Shown here: positions 1 through 5,944 of the stretch, piece after piece
Numbering within the stretch: the stretch's first letter is position 1
How the letters are laid out: each line of letters opens with the position of its first letter
Assembly: GCA_903828035.1 (NCBI GenBank)
Contig: CAIKKV010000682.1
Location: 1 to 7,386, forward strand
Origin: an uncultured bacterium
Lineage (GTDB): Bacteria > Verrucomicrobiota > Kiritimatiellia > CAIKKV01
Direction of reading: 5' to 3'
Length of the DNA stretch: 7,386 nucleotides
The notes under the pieces: model-generated
What the model was told of the DNA's origin: nothing
What the model saw: only the letters and a program-made list of their open reading frames with translations
The model's database searches: none
Made by a program: the position numbers and the translations under genes

Positions 1-1130
1 AGCCGGGCCGACAGGGCGTCCAGCTGCTGCTCCGCGCTCCGCGCCCGCCCCTCCACCGCGCGGGACAGCCCCGCCTGCCAGCGGGCCAGCCGCGCGCGGC
101 CCTGGCGCACGAACTGGAGCGGCTCCCGGACCCCGTGGCTGCCGGCGGCGTTCCCGAGCCTCCGGCGGGCCGCGCCCAGCCCCTCCCGCAAGCCCGCGCC
201 CAGCCCCTGCGCCAGGATCTCCACCTCCGAGGCCCAGACCCGCCGGCGCGCCACGCCGGCGAGCAGGCGCCGCGAGAAGGCCGCCAGCGCCGCCTCCAGG
301 CCCTCCTTGGTGCCCACCGCCATCTCGGCCGCGGCCGAGGGCGTGGGCGCCCGGACATCCGCCACAAAATCGCAGATCGTGAAATCGGTCTCATGGCCCA
401 CGGCCGAGATCACCGGGATGCGCGAGGCCGCCACCGCCCGCGCCACCTCCTCCTCGTTGAAGCACCACAGATCCTCGATGCTGCCGCCGCCCCGGCCCAC
501 GATCAGCAGGTCGAACCCGCCCATGGCGTTCAGCCGGCCGATCCAGGACGCGATGTCCCGGGCCGCGCCCTCGCCCTGCACCCGGGCCGGCGCGACGGCG
601 ATGTGCAGGTTGGGAAACCGGCGGTCGAAGACCTTCAGGATGTCGCGGATCGCCGCGCCGGTGGGCGAGGTCACCACCGCGATATGCCGCGGCAGCAGGG
701 GGAGCGGCCGCTTGCGGGCCGCCTCGAAAAGCCCCTCCGCCTGGAGCCGGGCCTTGAGCGCCTCGAAGCGCCGGAGCAGGTCGCCCTTGGCGTCGCGCAG
801 CTCCGCCTGCCGCACCAACAACTGGTACTGGCCGCCCTTTTCGAAAACCGTCACCGAGCCCGTCAGGCGGAGGGCCATGCCCTCCTCGGGCTTCACCCGC
901 GGGCCGCGCAGGGCGGTTTTCCAGACGACCGCCTGGATCTGGGCGTTCTCGTCCTTCAGCGTGAAATAGCAGTGGCCCGAGGCCGGGATGCGCAGGTTCG
1001 ACACCTCGCCCTCCACGCGCACGTCGGGGAAAGCGCCCTCGAGCGACATCCGGATCAGCCGCGTCAGCTGCGTGACGGTCCGCGCCGGGGGCTCGGCCCG
1101 GCGCGCGGTGTTCTCGAACAGATCGTCCAT
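1..1130 (-). CDS. xseA: Exodeoxyribonuclease VII large subunit, 5' part (runs off window)
   Basis: Catalytic large subunit of exonuclease VII, which with XseB degrades single-stranded DNA in both directions to oligonucleotides, acting in the cytoplasm in mismatch repair and DNA-damage processing. About 376 codons are visible and the 3' end lies outside the window; family members are about 400-460 residues. The N-terminal OB-fold region (roughly residues 15-110) includes the conserved VEGEVSN and GHCYFTLKD stretches. The catalytic region carries TSPTGAAIRDIL (around residue 160), VGRGGGSIEDLWCFN (around 207-221) and SAVGHETDFTICDFVADVRA (around 245); the Asp, Arg, His and Asp of these motifs correspond to residues known to be essential in E. 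coli XseA. The following Ala/Arg/Leu-rich segment matches the long helical arm. ATG at 1130 is preceded by AGGGAG four bases upstream. It is the last visible gene of the rarA-xseA operon, 26 bp after the phosphodiesterase gene. xseB often follows, but that part is not in view. Confidence 0.96.
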   Translation of the reverse strand, partial: MDDLFENTARRAEPPARTVTQLTRLIRMSLEGAFPDVRVEGEVSNLRIPASGHCYFTLKDENAQIQAVVWKTALRGPRVKPEEGMALRLTGSVTVFEKGGQYQLLVRQAELRDAKGDLLRRFEALKARLQAEGLFEAARKRPLPLLPRHIAVVTSPTGAAIRDILKVFDRRFPNLHIAVAPARVQGEGAARDIASWIGRLNAMGGFDLLIVGRGGGSIEDLWCFNEEEVARAVAASRIPVISAVGHETDFTICDFVADVRAPTPSAAAEMAVGTKEGLEAALAAFSRRLLAGVARRRVWASEVEILAQGLGAGLREGLGAARRRLGNAAGSHGVREPLQFVRQGRARLARWQAGLSRAVEGRARSAEQQLDALSAR

Positions 1131-1156
1131 GACGCTCCCTGTTGCGGCCCCGCCGG

Positions 1157-1939
1157 CTACTTCGCCAGCTTTTCCCGGACGCGCTTGATGCTCCGGCACC
1201 GGCCGGTCAGCTCGTCCACTTCCAGCATCGCGCCGTCCAGCTCCACATCCCCGGTGCCGACCTCGAACTTGGACGGCATGCCGGTGAGGAACGTCCTCAT
1301 CACGGCGTCCGCCGCGCGGCCGATCACCGAATCCTTCGGCCCCGTCATGCCCAGGTCCGTGATGGCCGCCGTGCCGCCGGGCATGATCCGCTCATCCGCC
1401 GTCTGCACGTGCGTGTGGGTGCCGCAGACCGCCGTGACGCGGCCGTCCAGGTGCCGGCTCATGGCGATCTTCTCGGAGGTCGCCTCGCCGTGCATGTCCA
1501 CCAGGATGATCCGCCCCAGGTTCGGCTCGCGGGTCAGGATGGCGTCGGCGGTCCGGAACGGGCAGTCGTACGGGTTCATGAACACGCGCCCCACCAGGAC
1601 CAGGACCGTCACGCGGACGCCGTTCTTCTCGAACGTGTGGAAGCCCCGGCCCGGGGCGCCGGGGGCGAAGTTGGCGGGCCGCACCACGGCGGGAAACGAC
1701 TTGATGTCGTTGACAAACTCGCGCTGGTCCCAGGCGTGATCGCCCAGCGTGATCACATCGGCCCCGGCCGCGAAGAGCTCCTCGGCCATGGGGCGCGTGA
1801 TGCCCTTGCCGCCCGCGGCATTCTCCGCATTGGCCACCACCACGTCCACGGCCTTGTCGGCCCGCATCCGCGTGACGGTCCTGGCAAAGGCGCTGCGCCC
1901 GGGGTTGCCCACGATGTCGCCGACCATGAGGATCCGCAT
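1157..1939 (-). CDS. ymdB: YmdB / TIGR00282-family calcineurin-like phosphodiesterase
   Basis: Predicted 260-residue cytoplasmic metallophosphoesterase of the TIGR00282 family. B. subtilis YmdB hydrolyses 2',3'- and 3',5'-cyclic nucleotides and influences biofilm and motility decisions; the cellular substrate here is inferred only. Metal-site motifs are in the family order: GDIVGNPGR (Asp8), NAENAAGGKGI (Glu39, Asn40), TLGDHAWDQ (residues 64-72), DMHGEATSEK (His150) and GTHTHVQTADE (His175, His177). The numbering agrees with YmdB without gaps, except that the ligand Asn67 is Asp in this protein (GDH instead of the usual GNH). Length is normal for the family. The ATG at 1939 shares one base with the rny stop codon (TGATG), so translational coupling is likely and no separate ribosome site is needed. 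An rny-ymdB pair is a common neighbourhood and supports the assignment. The open frame continues upstream of 1939, but that part overlaps rny in another frame and is not coding. Confidence 0.94.
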   Translation of the reverse strand: MRILMVGDIVGNPGRSAFARTVTRMRADKAVDVVVANAENAAGGKGITRPMAEELFAAGADVITLGDHAWDQREFVNDIKSFPAVVRPANFAPGAPGRGFHTFEKNGVRVTVLVLVGRVFMNPYDCPFRTADAILTREPNLGRIILVDMHGEATSEKIAMSRHLDGRVTAVCGTHTHVQTADERIMPGGTAAITDLGMTGPKDSVIGRAADAVMRTFLTGMPSKFEVGTGDVELDGAMLEVDELTGRCRSIKRVREKLAK

Positions 1940-3522
1940 CACTTCGCGTACTCCACGGCGCGGGTCTCGCGAACCACCACCACCTTGATCTGGCCGGGGT
2001 ACTGCAGCTCGCTCTCGATCTTCTTGCTGATGTTCCGGGCCATCACGAAGGAGGCGTTGTCGTCGACCTTCTCGGGCACGACGATCACGCGGATCTCGCG
2101 GCCCGCCTGGATGGCGTAGCTCTTCTCGACGCCGGCGAAGCCGTTGGCGATGGCCTCCAGCTTCTCCAGCCGCTTGATGTAGATTTCCGTGGTCTCGCAG
2201 CGGGCGCCGGGGCGCGAGCCGGAGATGGCGTCGGCCGCCGCGGTCAGGGTGGCGTACAGGCTTTCGGCGGGCACCTCCTCGTGATGCGAGGCCACGCCGT
2301 TGACAACGACCGGCGGCTCGCCGTGGCGGCGCAGGAAGTCGCCGCCGATGACGGCGTGACCGCCCTCCACCTCGTGATCCATGGCCTTGCCGATATCGTG
2401 CAGCAGCCCGATGCGCTTGGCCAGGGTGGCGTCCAGGCCCAGGCAGGGCGCCATCAGGCCCATCAGCTGCGCCACCTCGAGGCTGTGCATGAGCACGTTC
2501 TGCGAATAGCTGCTGCGGAACTTGAGGCGGCCGAGCATGCGCACCACCTCGGGGTCCACGCCGGTCATGCCGCACTGGTAGGCGGCTTCCTCGCCGGCCT
2601 CGCGCATCACGGTGTCCATCTCCTCGCGCACCTTCGCGACCACCTCCTCGATGCGGGCCGGGTGAATGCGGCCGTCGGAGATCAGGCGCTCGAGGGACTG
2701 GCGGGCCACCTCGCGGCGGACGGGATCGAAGGCCGAGACCACGACGGCCTCGGGCGTGTCGTCGATGAGCAGGTTCACGCCGGTGACGCTTTCCAGCGTC
2801 CGGATGTTGCGCCCGTCGCGGCCGATGATGCGGCCCTTCATGTCGTCGGACGGCAGGGTGACCGTGCTGGTCATGGACTCGCAGGCGTGGCTGGAGGCGT
2901 AGCGCTGGATGGCGAGGGTCACGATCTTGCGGGCCTCGCGCTCCGCCGTCTCGCGGGCGTGCTCCTGGGAGCGGCGGATGAGGCCGCCCACCTCGTTGTG
3001 CAGCTCCGTCTCCACGCGCGTCAGGAGCAGCTGGCGGGCCTCCTCCTGCGTCATGCCGGCGACCTTCTGGAGGGCCAGCTTCTGCTCGTCGACCAGCTTC
3101 TGCAGGTCCGCCTTGGCGGCGGCCAGGTCCGCCTCGCGCTTCGCCAGGTCCGCCTCGCGCCTGGTCAGGTCCGTCTCGCGCTCGGACACGGTGCGGTCGC
3201 GCCGCTCGATCAGGGACACCTTGCGCTCGATGTTCTCCTCGCGCAGCTTCATGCGGTCTTCCTGGGCCGTCAATTCCAGCTTGCGCGCTTTGCAGGAGTT
3301 TTCGAACTCCTCCTTGGCCTTGTGCACCTCTTCGCGCGCCTGGATCTTGGCCTCCTTGCGGATCGACTCCGCCTCGCGCCGGCCCAGCTCGACCAGCTCG
3401 TCGGCGTTGCCTTTCGCATTCCGCATCCGCATCCGCGCCAGCGAGGCGCTAATCGCATATCCGCCGGCCCCGCCGAAGACAATACCGGCCGCCACTCCAA
3501 CGATCAAACCGATCGGTTCCAT
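1939..3522 (-). CDS. rny: Ribonuclease Y, membrane-anchored endoribonuclease
   Basis: RNase Y starts mRNA decay by cutting single-stranded, AU-rich sites and is anchored at the inner face of the cytoplasmic membrane. The 527-residue protein has the full family layout and near-standard length (about 520). Residues 4-28 form one hydrophobic N-terminal helix. Residues about 35-205 are a charged coiled coil with Arg/Glu/Lys heptads, including READLA repeats. A KH domain at about 217-285 carries the IIGRDGRN loop (232-239). The HD domain follows, with MHS (His346), LHDIGK (His375-Asp376), a His-His pair at 413-414 and a downstream Asp in the TAAADAIS segment. The tail IKVVVVRET...VEYAK is typical. 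ATG at 3522 has AAAGGG seven bases upstream. The cyclo-ligase gene ends 26 bp upstream and ymdB starts on the stop codon. No missing residue or frameshift is visible. Confidence 0.98.
   Translation of the reverse strand: MEPIGLIVGVAAGIVFGGAGGYAISASLARMRMRNAKGNADELVELGRREAESIRKEAKIQAREEVHKAKEEFENSCKARKLELTAQEDRMKLREENIERKVSLIERRDRTVSERETDLTRREADLAKREADLAAAKADLQKLVDEQKLALQKVAGMTQEEARQLLLTRVETELHNEVGGLIRRSQEHARETAEREARKIVTLAIQRYASSHACESMTSTVTLPSDDMKGRIIGRDGRNIRTLESVTGVNLLIDDTPEAVVVSAFDPVRREVARQSLERLISDGRIHPARIEEVVAKVREEMDTVMREAGEEAAYQCGMTGVDPEVVRMLGRLKFRSSYSQNVLMHSLEVAQLMGLMAPCLGLDATLAKRIGLLHDIGKAMDHEVEGGHAVIGGDFLRRHGEPPVVVNGVASHHEEVPAESLYATLTAAADAISGSRPGARCETTEIYIKRLEKLEAIANGFAGVEKSYAIQAGREIRVIVVPEKVDDNASFVMARNISKKIESELQYPGQIKVVVVRETRAVEYAK
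3101..3184. repeat. 21-bp tandem repeat inside the rny coiled coil
   Basis: Three units of 21 bp lie end to end at 3122-3142, 3143-3163 and 3164-3184, each built on AGGTCCGCCTCGCGC with a few changes. A fourth, more degenerate unit occupies 3101-3121. Each unit encodes one seven-residue heptad (READLAK-like) of the RNase Y coiled coil in frame, so copy changes would lengthen or shorten the rod without breaking the frame. It probably arose by slippage or local duplication within a repetitive heptad; it is not a separate element. Confidence 0.7.
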
Positions 3523-3548
3523 TGACTAACCCTTTCCCCTTGTTTTTC

Positions 3549-4148
3549 CTAACCGTTCGAAGCCGGACCGGGCTGCGCACCCGCTTCCGCTTCGCCCCCG
3601 TATATCTTCCATTCCGTGACCACGACGTCCATGGCCACATCCCGCTCCTCCGCGGGGACCTCCGGCGCCATCTGCCACTCGAAACACAAGCCCGCCTTGA
3701 AAGCCCGGCCCGCCTCCGCCAGCATCCGGTCATAGCAGCCGAGGCCGTGCCCCAGCCGATGACCGCGCGCGTCGAAGGCCACGCCCGGCGTCACCACCAC
3801 ATCCAGCTCGGCGGCCTCCAGCCACTCGGGCCGGGCCGGCTCGCCAATCCCCAGCGCGCCGACCCGCAGCGGCGCTCCCGGCCGCAGCCGGCAGAAGCGG
3901 TAGTCCGACTTCCCGCCGCACCGCGCCGGAACGGCCACGTCCCGTCCGGCGGCAAAGGCGGCCTCCACCAGGCGGCCGGTCGCCACCTCGCCCGCCCGGG
4001 CCAGGTACAGGCCGATGCAGCGGGCCCGCCGGAAAGCCGGCAGGGCGCCGAGGCGCGCCTGCGCCTCGAGGGAGGCGCGGGCCGCTTCGGCCGGATCCAG
4101 CGCCTCGCGGCGCCGCTTCATCTCGAGGCGGAGGTCGTACTTGGTCAT
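3549..4148 (-). CDS. ygfA: 5-formyltetrahydrofolate cyclo-ligase
   Basis: Converts 5-formyltetrahydrofolate to 5,10-methenyltetrahydrofolate using ATP, returning a storage or by-product folate to one-carbon metabolism in the cytoplasm. The protein is 199 residues, normal for the family. The N-terminus has the basic KRRREAL segment of the nucleotide-binding end. The middle has VVVTPGVAFDARGHRLGHGLGCYDR (in pieces over about 117-141), which is the family signature (GxGxGYYDR), and the C-terminal part has PAEERDVAMDVVVTE, the usual distal motif. The first Tyr of the YYD core is Cys138 here. ATG at 4148 overlaps the rarA stop by 4 bp (ATGA), implying coupled translation. The same frame stays open far upstream, but that portion is rarA in another frame. 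In many bacteria this gene sits next to 6S RNA, which matters for the structured region before rarA. The symbol fau is also used. Confidence 0.93.
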   Translation of the reverse strand: MTKYDLRLEMKRRREALDPAEAARASLEAQARLGALPAFRRARCIGLYLARAGEVATGRLVEAAFAAGRDVAVPARCGGKSDYRFCRLRPGAPLRVGALGIGEPARPEWLEAAELDVVVTPGVAFDARGHRLGHGLGCYDRMLAEAGRAFKAGLCFEWQMAPEVPAEERDVAMDVVVTEWKIYGGEAEAGAQPGPASNG

Positions 4149-5497
4149 GCGACCCCTTCCCGCCCGGTCGCCTCGGGCTTCCCCGCCCGGCGCGCTTTCC
4201 ACCCGTCCATCCGCTGGCGGATGACCGCCTCGTAGCCCTGGCTCGAGGGCTCGTAGTACACCGCTTCCGACGGCATGTACTCCTGGTCCACGAAATGGCC
4301 CTCGAAGCTGTGCGCGTACTGGTAGCCCTCGTGGCCCAGCGACTTGGAGCCGGCGTAGTGGGCGTCCCTCAAATGGAGGGGAACCGGCAGCACCCGCCCG
4401 GCCTTGACGTCGGCCAGCGCCTTGTCCACCGCGACGATGGCCGAATTGCTCTTGGGCGCCGTGGCCAGGTAGGTGACGCACTGCGAAAGGGTGATGCGCG
4501 CCTCGGGCATGCCGAGGAACTCGACGGCCTGCAGGGCCGAGACGGCCACGGTCAGCCCGCGCGGATCGGCGTTGCCGATGTCCTCGGAGGCCAGCACAAT
4601 GAGCCGGCGGACGATGAACCGCGGATCCTCGCCCGCGTACAGCATCTTGGCCAGCCAGTAGACGGCGGCGTGCGGGTCGGAGCCGCGGACGCTCTTGATG
4701 AACGCGGAGATCGTGTCGTAGTGGCCGTCCTCGTCGTGATCGTAGACCACGGCTTTTTTCTGGATCGACTCGCCGGCCACGTCGCGGCTCACGCGCACGC
4801 GGCCGCCGGGGCCCGGCGGAGTCGTGAGCGCCGCCACCTCGAGCGCGCCGAGCGCCCGGCGGGCGTCGCCCTCGCACACCGCGGCCAGGTGCCGCAGCGC
4901 CTCCTCGTCGGCATCCACCCGCCAGTCGCCCAAGCCGCGCTCGTCGACCAGGGCGCGCTTCAGGAGGGTGACAATGGCCGCCTCGGACAGGGGCTGGAGC
5001 TCGAAGACGAGGGAGCGCGAGGTCAGGGGGCTGTTGATGAAGAAAAAGGGATTGTGCGTGGTGGCGCCGATCAGGGTGATGGTGCCGTCCTCGACATAGG
5101 GCAGGAGAATATCCTGCTGGGACTTGTTGAAATGGTGGATCTCGTCGATGAAGAGGATGGTGGAGACGGATTCGCGCACGCGCCGGTTCCACGCCGCCTC
5201 CAGCAGGCCGCGCAGGGTGGCCACATTGGCCAGCACGCCGCTGGTGCGCTCGAAGCGGCGCTTGGTGACGCGGGCGATGACCTCGGCGATGGAGGTTTTC
5301 CCGCTGCCGGGAGGGCCGTAGAGAATCAGGCTGCTGAGCCGGTCGGCCAGGATGGCGCGGCGCAGGAGCCCGTGCTCGCCCAGGATGGCGTCCTGCCCCA
5401 CGATCTCATCAAGGGTGTGCGGCCGCATCCGGGCCGCCAGCGGCTCCCGGGTTGCGGTTTTCGCCCCCTGGTCTTTCTGCTCGTCGAACAGGTCCAT
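4145..5497 (-). CDS. rarA: Replication-associated recombination protein A (MgsA/RarA AAA+ ATPase)
   Basis: Clamp-loader-like AAA+ ATPase that acts at stalled replication forks and on single-stranded DNA ends near SSB. The protein has 450 residues, the usual length. Conserved features in order: a short N-terminal MDLFDEQ start like other RarA proteins, RMRPHTLDEIVGQ (24-35), Walker A GPPGSGKT (61-68), Walker B LFIDEIHHF (115-123), sensor 1 GATTHNP (144-150), the SR arginine-finger segment (Arg161) and sensor 2 GDARRAL (210-216). The C-terminal tetramerisation domain has SEDIGNADP, ALQAVEFLGMPEARI and the HSFEGHFVDQEYMP ending. The ATG at 5497 was chosen because the protein starts like its relatives there. 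A GTG at 5548 is in frame, but it would add 17 residues encoded by the terminator hairpin and has no ribosome site. The only SD-like sequence, AAGGTGGGG, lies 11-14 bases from the ATG inside the hairpin stem. First gene of the operon. Confidence 0.97.
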   Translation of the reverse strand: MDLFDEQKDQGAKTATREPLAARMRPHTLDEIVGQDAILGEHGLLRRAILADRLSSLILYGPPGSGKTSIAEVIARVTKRRFERTSGVLANVATLRGLLEAAWNRRVRESVSTILFIDEIHHFNKSQQDILLPYVEDGTITLIGATTHNPFFFINSPLTSRSLVFELQPLSEAAIVTLLKRALVDERGLGDWRVDADEEALRHLAAVCEGDARRALGALEVAALTTPPGPGGRVRVSRDVAGESIQKKAVVYDHDEDGHYDTISAFIKSVRGSDPHAAVYWLAKMLYAGEDPRFIVRRLIVLASEDIGNADPRGLTVAVSALQAVEFLGMPEARITLSQCVTYLATAPKSNSAIVAVDKALADVKAGRVLPVPLHLRDAHYAGSKSLGHEGYQYAHSFEGHFVDQEYMPSEAVYYEPSSQGYEAVIRQRMDGWKARRAGKPEATGREGVA

Positions 5498-5498
5498 G

Positions 5499-5561
5499 AA
5501 AAAAGAAACCCCACCTTGTCGTAAAGGCGTGTGAGCTCTGTACCTCACCGTTCAGGTGGGG
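5499..5561 (-). terminator. Intrinsic-terminator-like hairpin touching the rarA start
   Basis: On the minus strand CCCCACCT (5561-5554) pairs perfectly with AGGTGGGG (5516-5509) and is followed at once by TTTCTTTTTT (5508-5499). The 37-base loop holds a second 5-bp hairpin, GTGAG (5548-5544) with CTCAC (5535-5531). An 8-bp GC-rich stem plus T tract is the standard form of a Rho-independent terminator. It ends one base before the rarA ATG and contains the only SD-like bases for rarA. The long loop makes it weaker than a compact terminator, which would suit conditional use. Confidence 0.6.
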
Positions 5562-5625
5562 ACGATATCCGGCGCATTCCAAGTCCCGCAAGCGGGCATG
5601 TGGGCAACGCCGTTTTACAGCCCCC
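5499..5625 (-). ncRNA. Candidate structured RNA: small RNA gene or attenuating leader of rarA
   Basis: This non-coding stretch shows nested pairing well beyond the terminator. GTAAAACGGCGTTG (5618-5605) pairs with the segment 5533-5521 that ends in ACGCCTTTAC, about 12 bp with small bulges. Inside it, CCCGC/GCGGG (5596-5585) is a tight hairpin, which alternatively sits in a longer arm closed by CGGCG (5613-5609) with CGCCG (about 5574-5570). GGGGG (5625-5621) can also reach the CCCC at 5561-5558. The 12-bp closing stem uses the loop of the terminator hairpin, so the two folds exclude each other. I do not recognise the family. It lacks the SRP RNA, tmRNA, TPP, SAM and THF-riboswitch landmarks I know. 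6S RNA is possible from its place before rarA and 5-FCL, but the length (about 125 bases) is short and no 6S sequence landmark is clear. Confidence 0.4.
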
Positions 5626-5669
5626 TATAATTTATAAAGGGTAAGAGCATCGAGCCTATACACGGTCAA
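5625..5669 (-). promoter_or_regulatory. Possible promoter before the structured RNA and rarA
   Basis: An AT-rich island at about 5626-5639 stands out from the GC-rich surroundings. On the minus strand it reads TATAAATTATAG, which offers TATAAA (5636-5631) and TTATAG (5630-5625) as -10-like boxes just before the GGGGG that begins the folded region. A TTGACC lies at 5669-5664, but it is 27 bases from TATAAA, too far for a normal -35/-10 pair, so no complete sigma-70 promoter can be drawn. The plus strand also has a perfect TATAAT (5626-5631) without a -35 partner. Confidence 0.3.
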
Positions 5670-5687
5670 GGCAGGGAAAGTGTTGAA

Positions 5688-5927
5688 TCAGGATATTCTG
5701 CCTGTCAAAGAACAGCCGCGCCCGGCCTCCGGCGGATCCCATCCGACGGCGCCAAGCCCGGAGCGCAAAAGCAGGAGGCAATCGCCCCTCTGGTTCCACA
5801 CCTCTGGCGGGGCCACCGCTCGAACCACCCGGATTAAAACCGGCGACACGGCCCTGACTCCCTTCCCGAGAAGGAAGAGCAGGAAGAAACCCGCGATCAC
5901 CGGCCAACACCATGACACGACTTGCAT
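5688..5927 (-). CDS. Weak small ORF, possible single-helix membrane protein (79 aa)
   Basis: Not recognised. It starts 17 bases after the pheT stop with ATG at 5927, preceded by AGGA at a plausible SD distance. Residues about 3-22 (VVSWCWPVIAGFFLLFLLGK) are hydrophobic enough for one transmembrane helix, followed by a basic stretch. The second half (WNQRGDC... to the end) has no evident domain. Arguments against coding: third-position GC is visibly lower than in the neighbours (roughly a quarter to a third of codons end in A or T), a second minus-strand frame is also open over most of the segment, and several hairpins overlap it. It may instead be pheT 3' untranslated sequence or a degraded gene. 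Confidence 0.25.
   Translation of the reverse strand: MQVVSWCWPVIAGFFLLFLLGKGVRAVSPVLIRVVRAVAPPEVWNQRGDCLLLLRSGLGAVGWDPPEAGRGCSLTGRIS
5727..5874. other. Cluster of short inverted repeats between pheT and rarA
   Basis: Three hairpins fall within the weak ORF. CTCCGG (5727-5732) and CCGGAG (5758-5763) enclose a perfect CGGAT-CCC-ATCCG hairpin (5733-5745). CCGG...CCGG flanks an AT-rich loop at 5829-5843. CCTTC-CCGA-GAAGG is perfect at 5861-5874. None is followed by a T run on either strand, so none is a normal intrinsic terminator. In GC-rich DNA some such pairs are expected by chance. Confidence 0.3.
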
Positions 5928-5944
5928 AGGTCCTGATTTTTTTC

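Noticed and set aside
135..1739. 534-codon open frame on the plus strand
   Set aside because: It lies antisense across xseA and the ymdB-type gene, both of which carry clear family motifs. Its translation is a low-complexity mix of Arg, Ala, Gly, His and Pro, typical of a GC-rich shadow frame.
2281..3525. 414-codon plus-strand frame with many His, Leu and Val residues and apparent repeats
   Set aside because: It is antisense to rny. The repeats (VRLAL-type) are the complement of the coiled-coil heptads; no known domain and no independent signals.
4295..5524. 409-codon plus-strand frame opposite rarA
   Set aside because: It is a shadow of the RarA reading frame in GC-rich DNA, with no recognisable domain.
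5498..5625. SRP RNA, tmRNA or a known riboswitch in the pheT-rarA gap
   Set aside because: I looked for the GGAA/GGAAGCAGC SRP loop, the tmRNA ends, and TPP, SAM, cobalamin, fluoride and THF-riboswitch core sequences, and found none.
5680..5708. Perfect TTGACA on the minus strand (5708-5703) as a -35 box
   Set aside because: At 16-18 bases downstream there is only CAACAC-like sequence, with no acceptable -10 box.
5790..5840. GGTTCGAGC on the minus strand, resembling a tRNA T-loop
   Set aside because: The flanking bases do not form a 5-bp T-stem and no acceptor, D or anticodon arms can be drawn around it.
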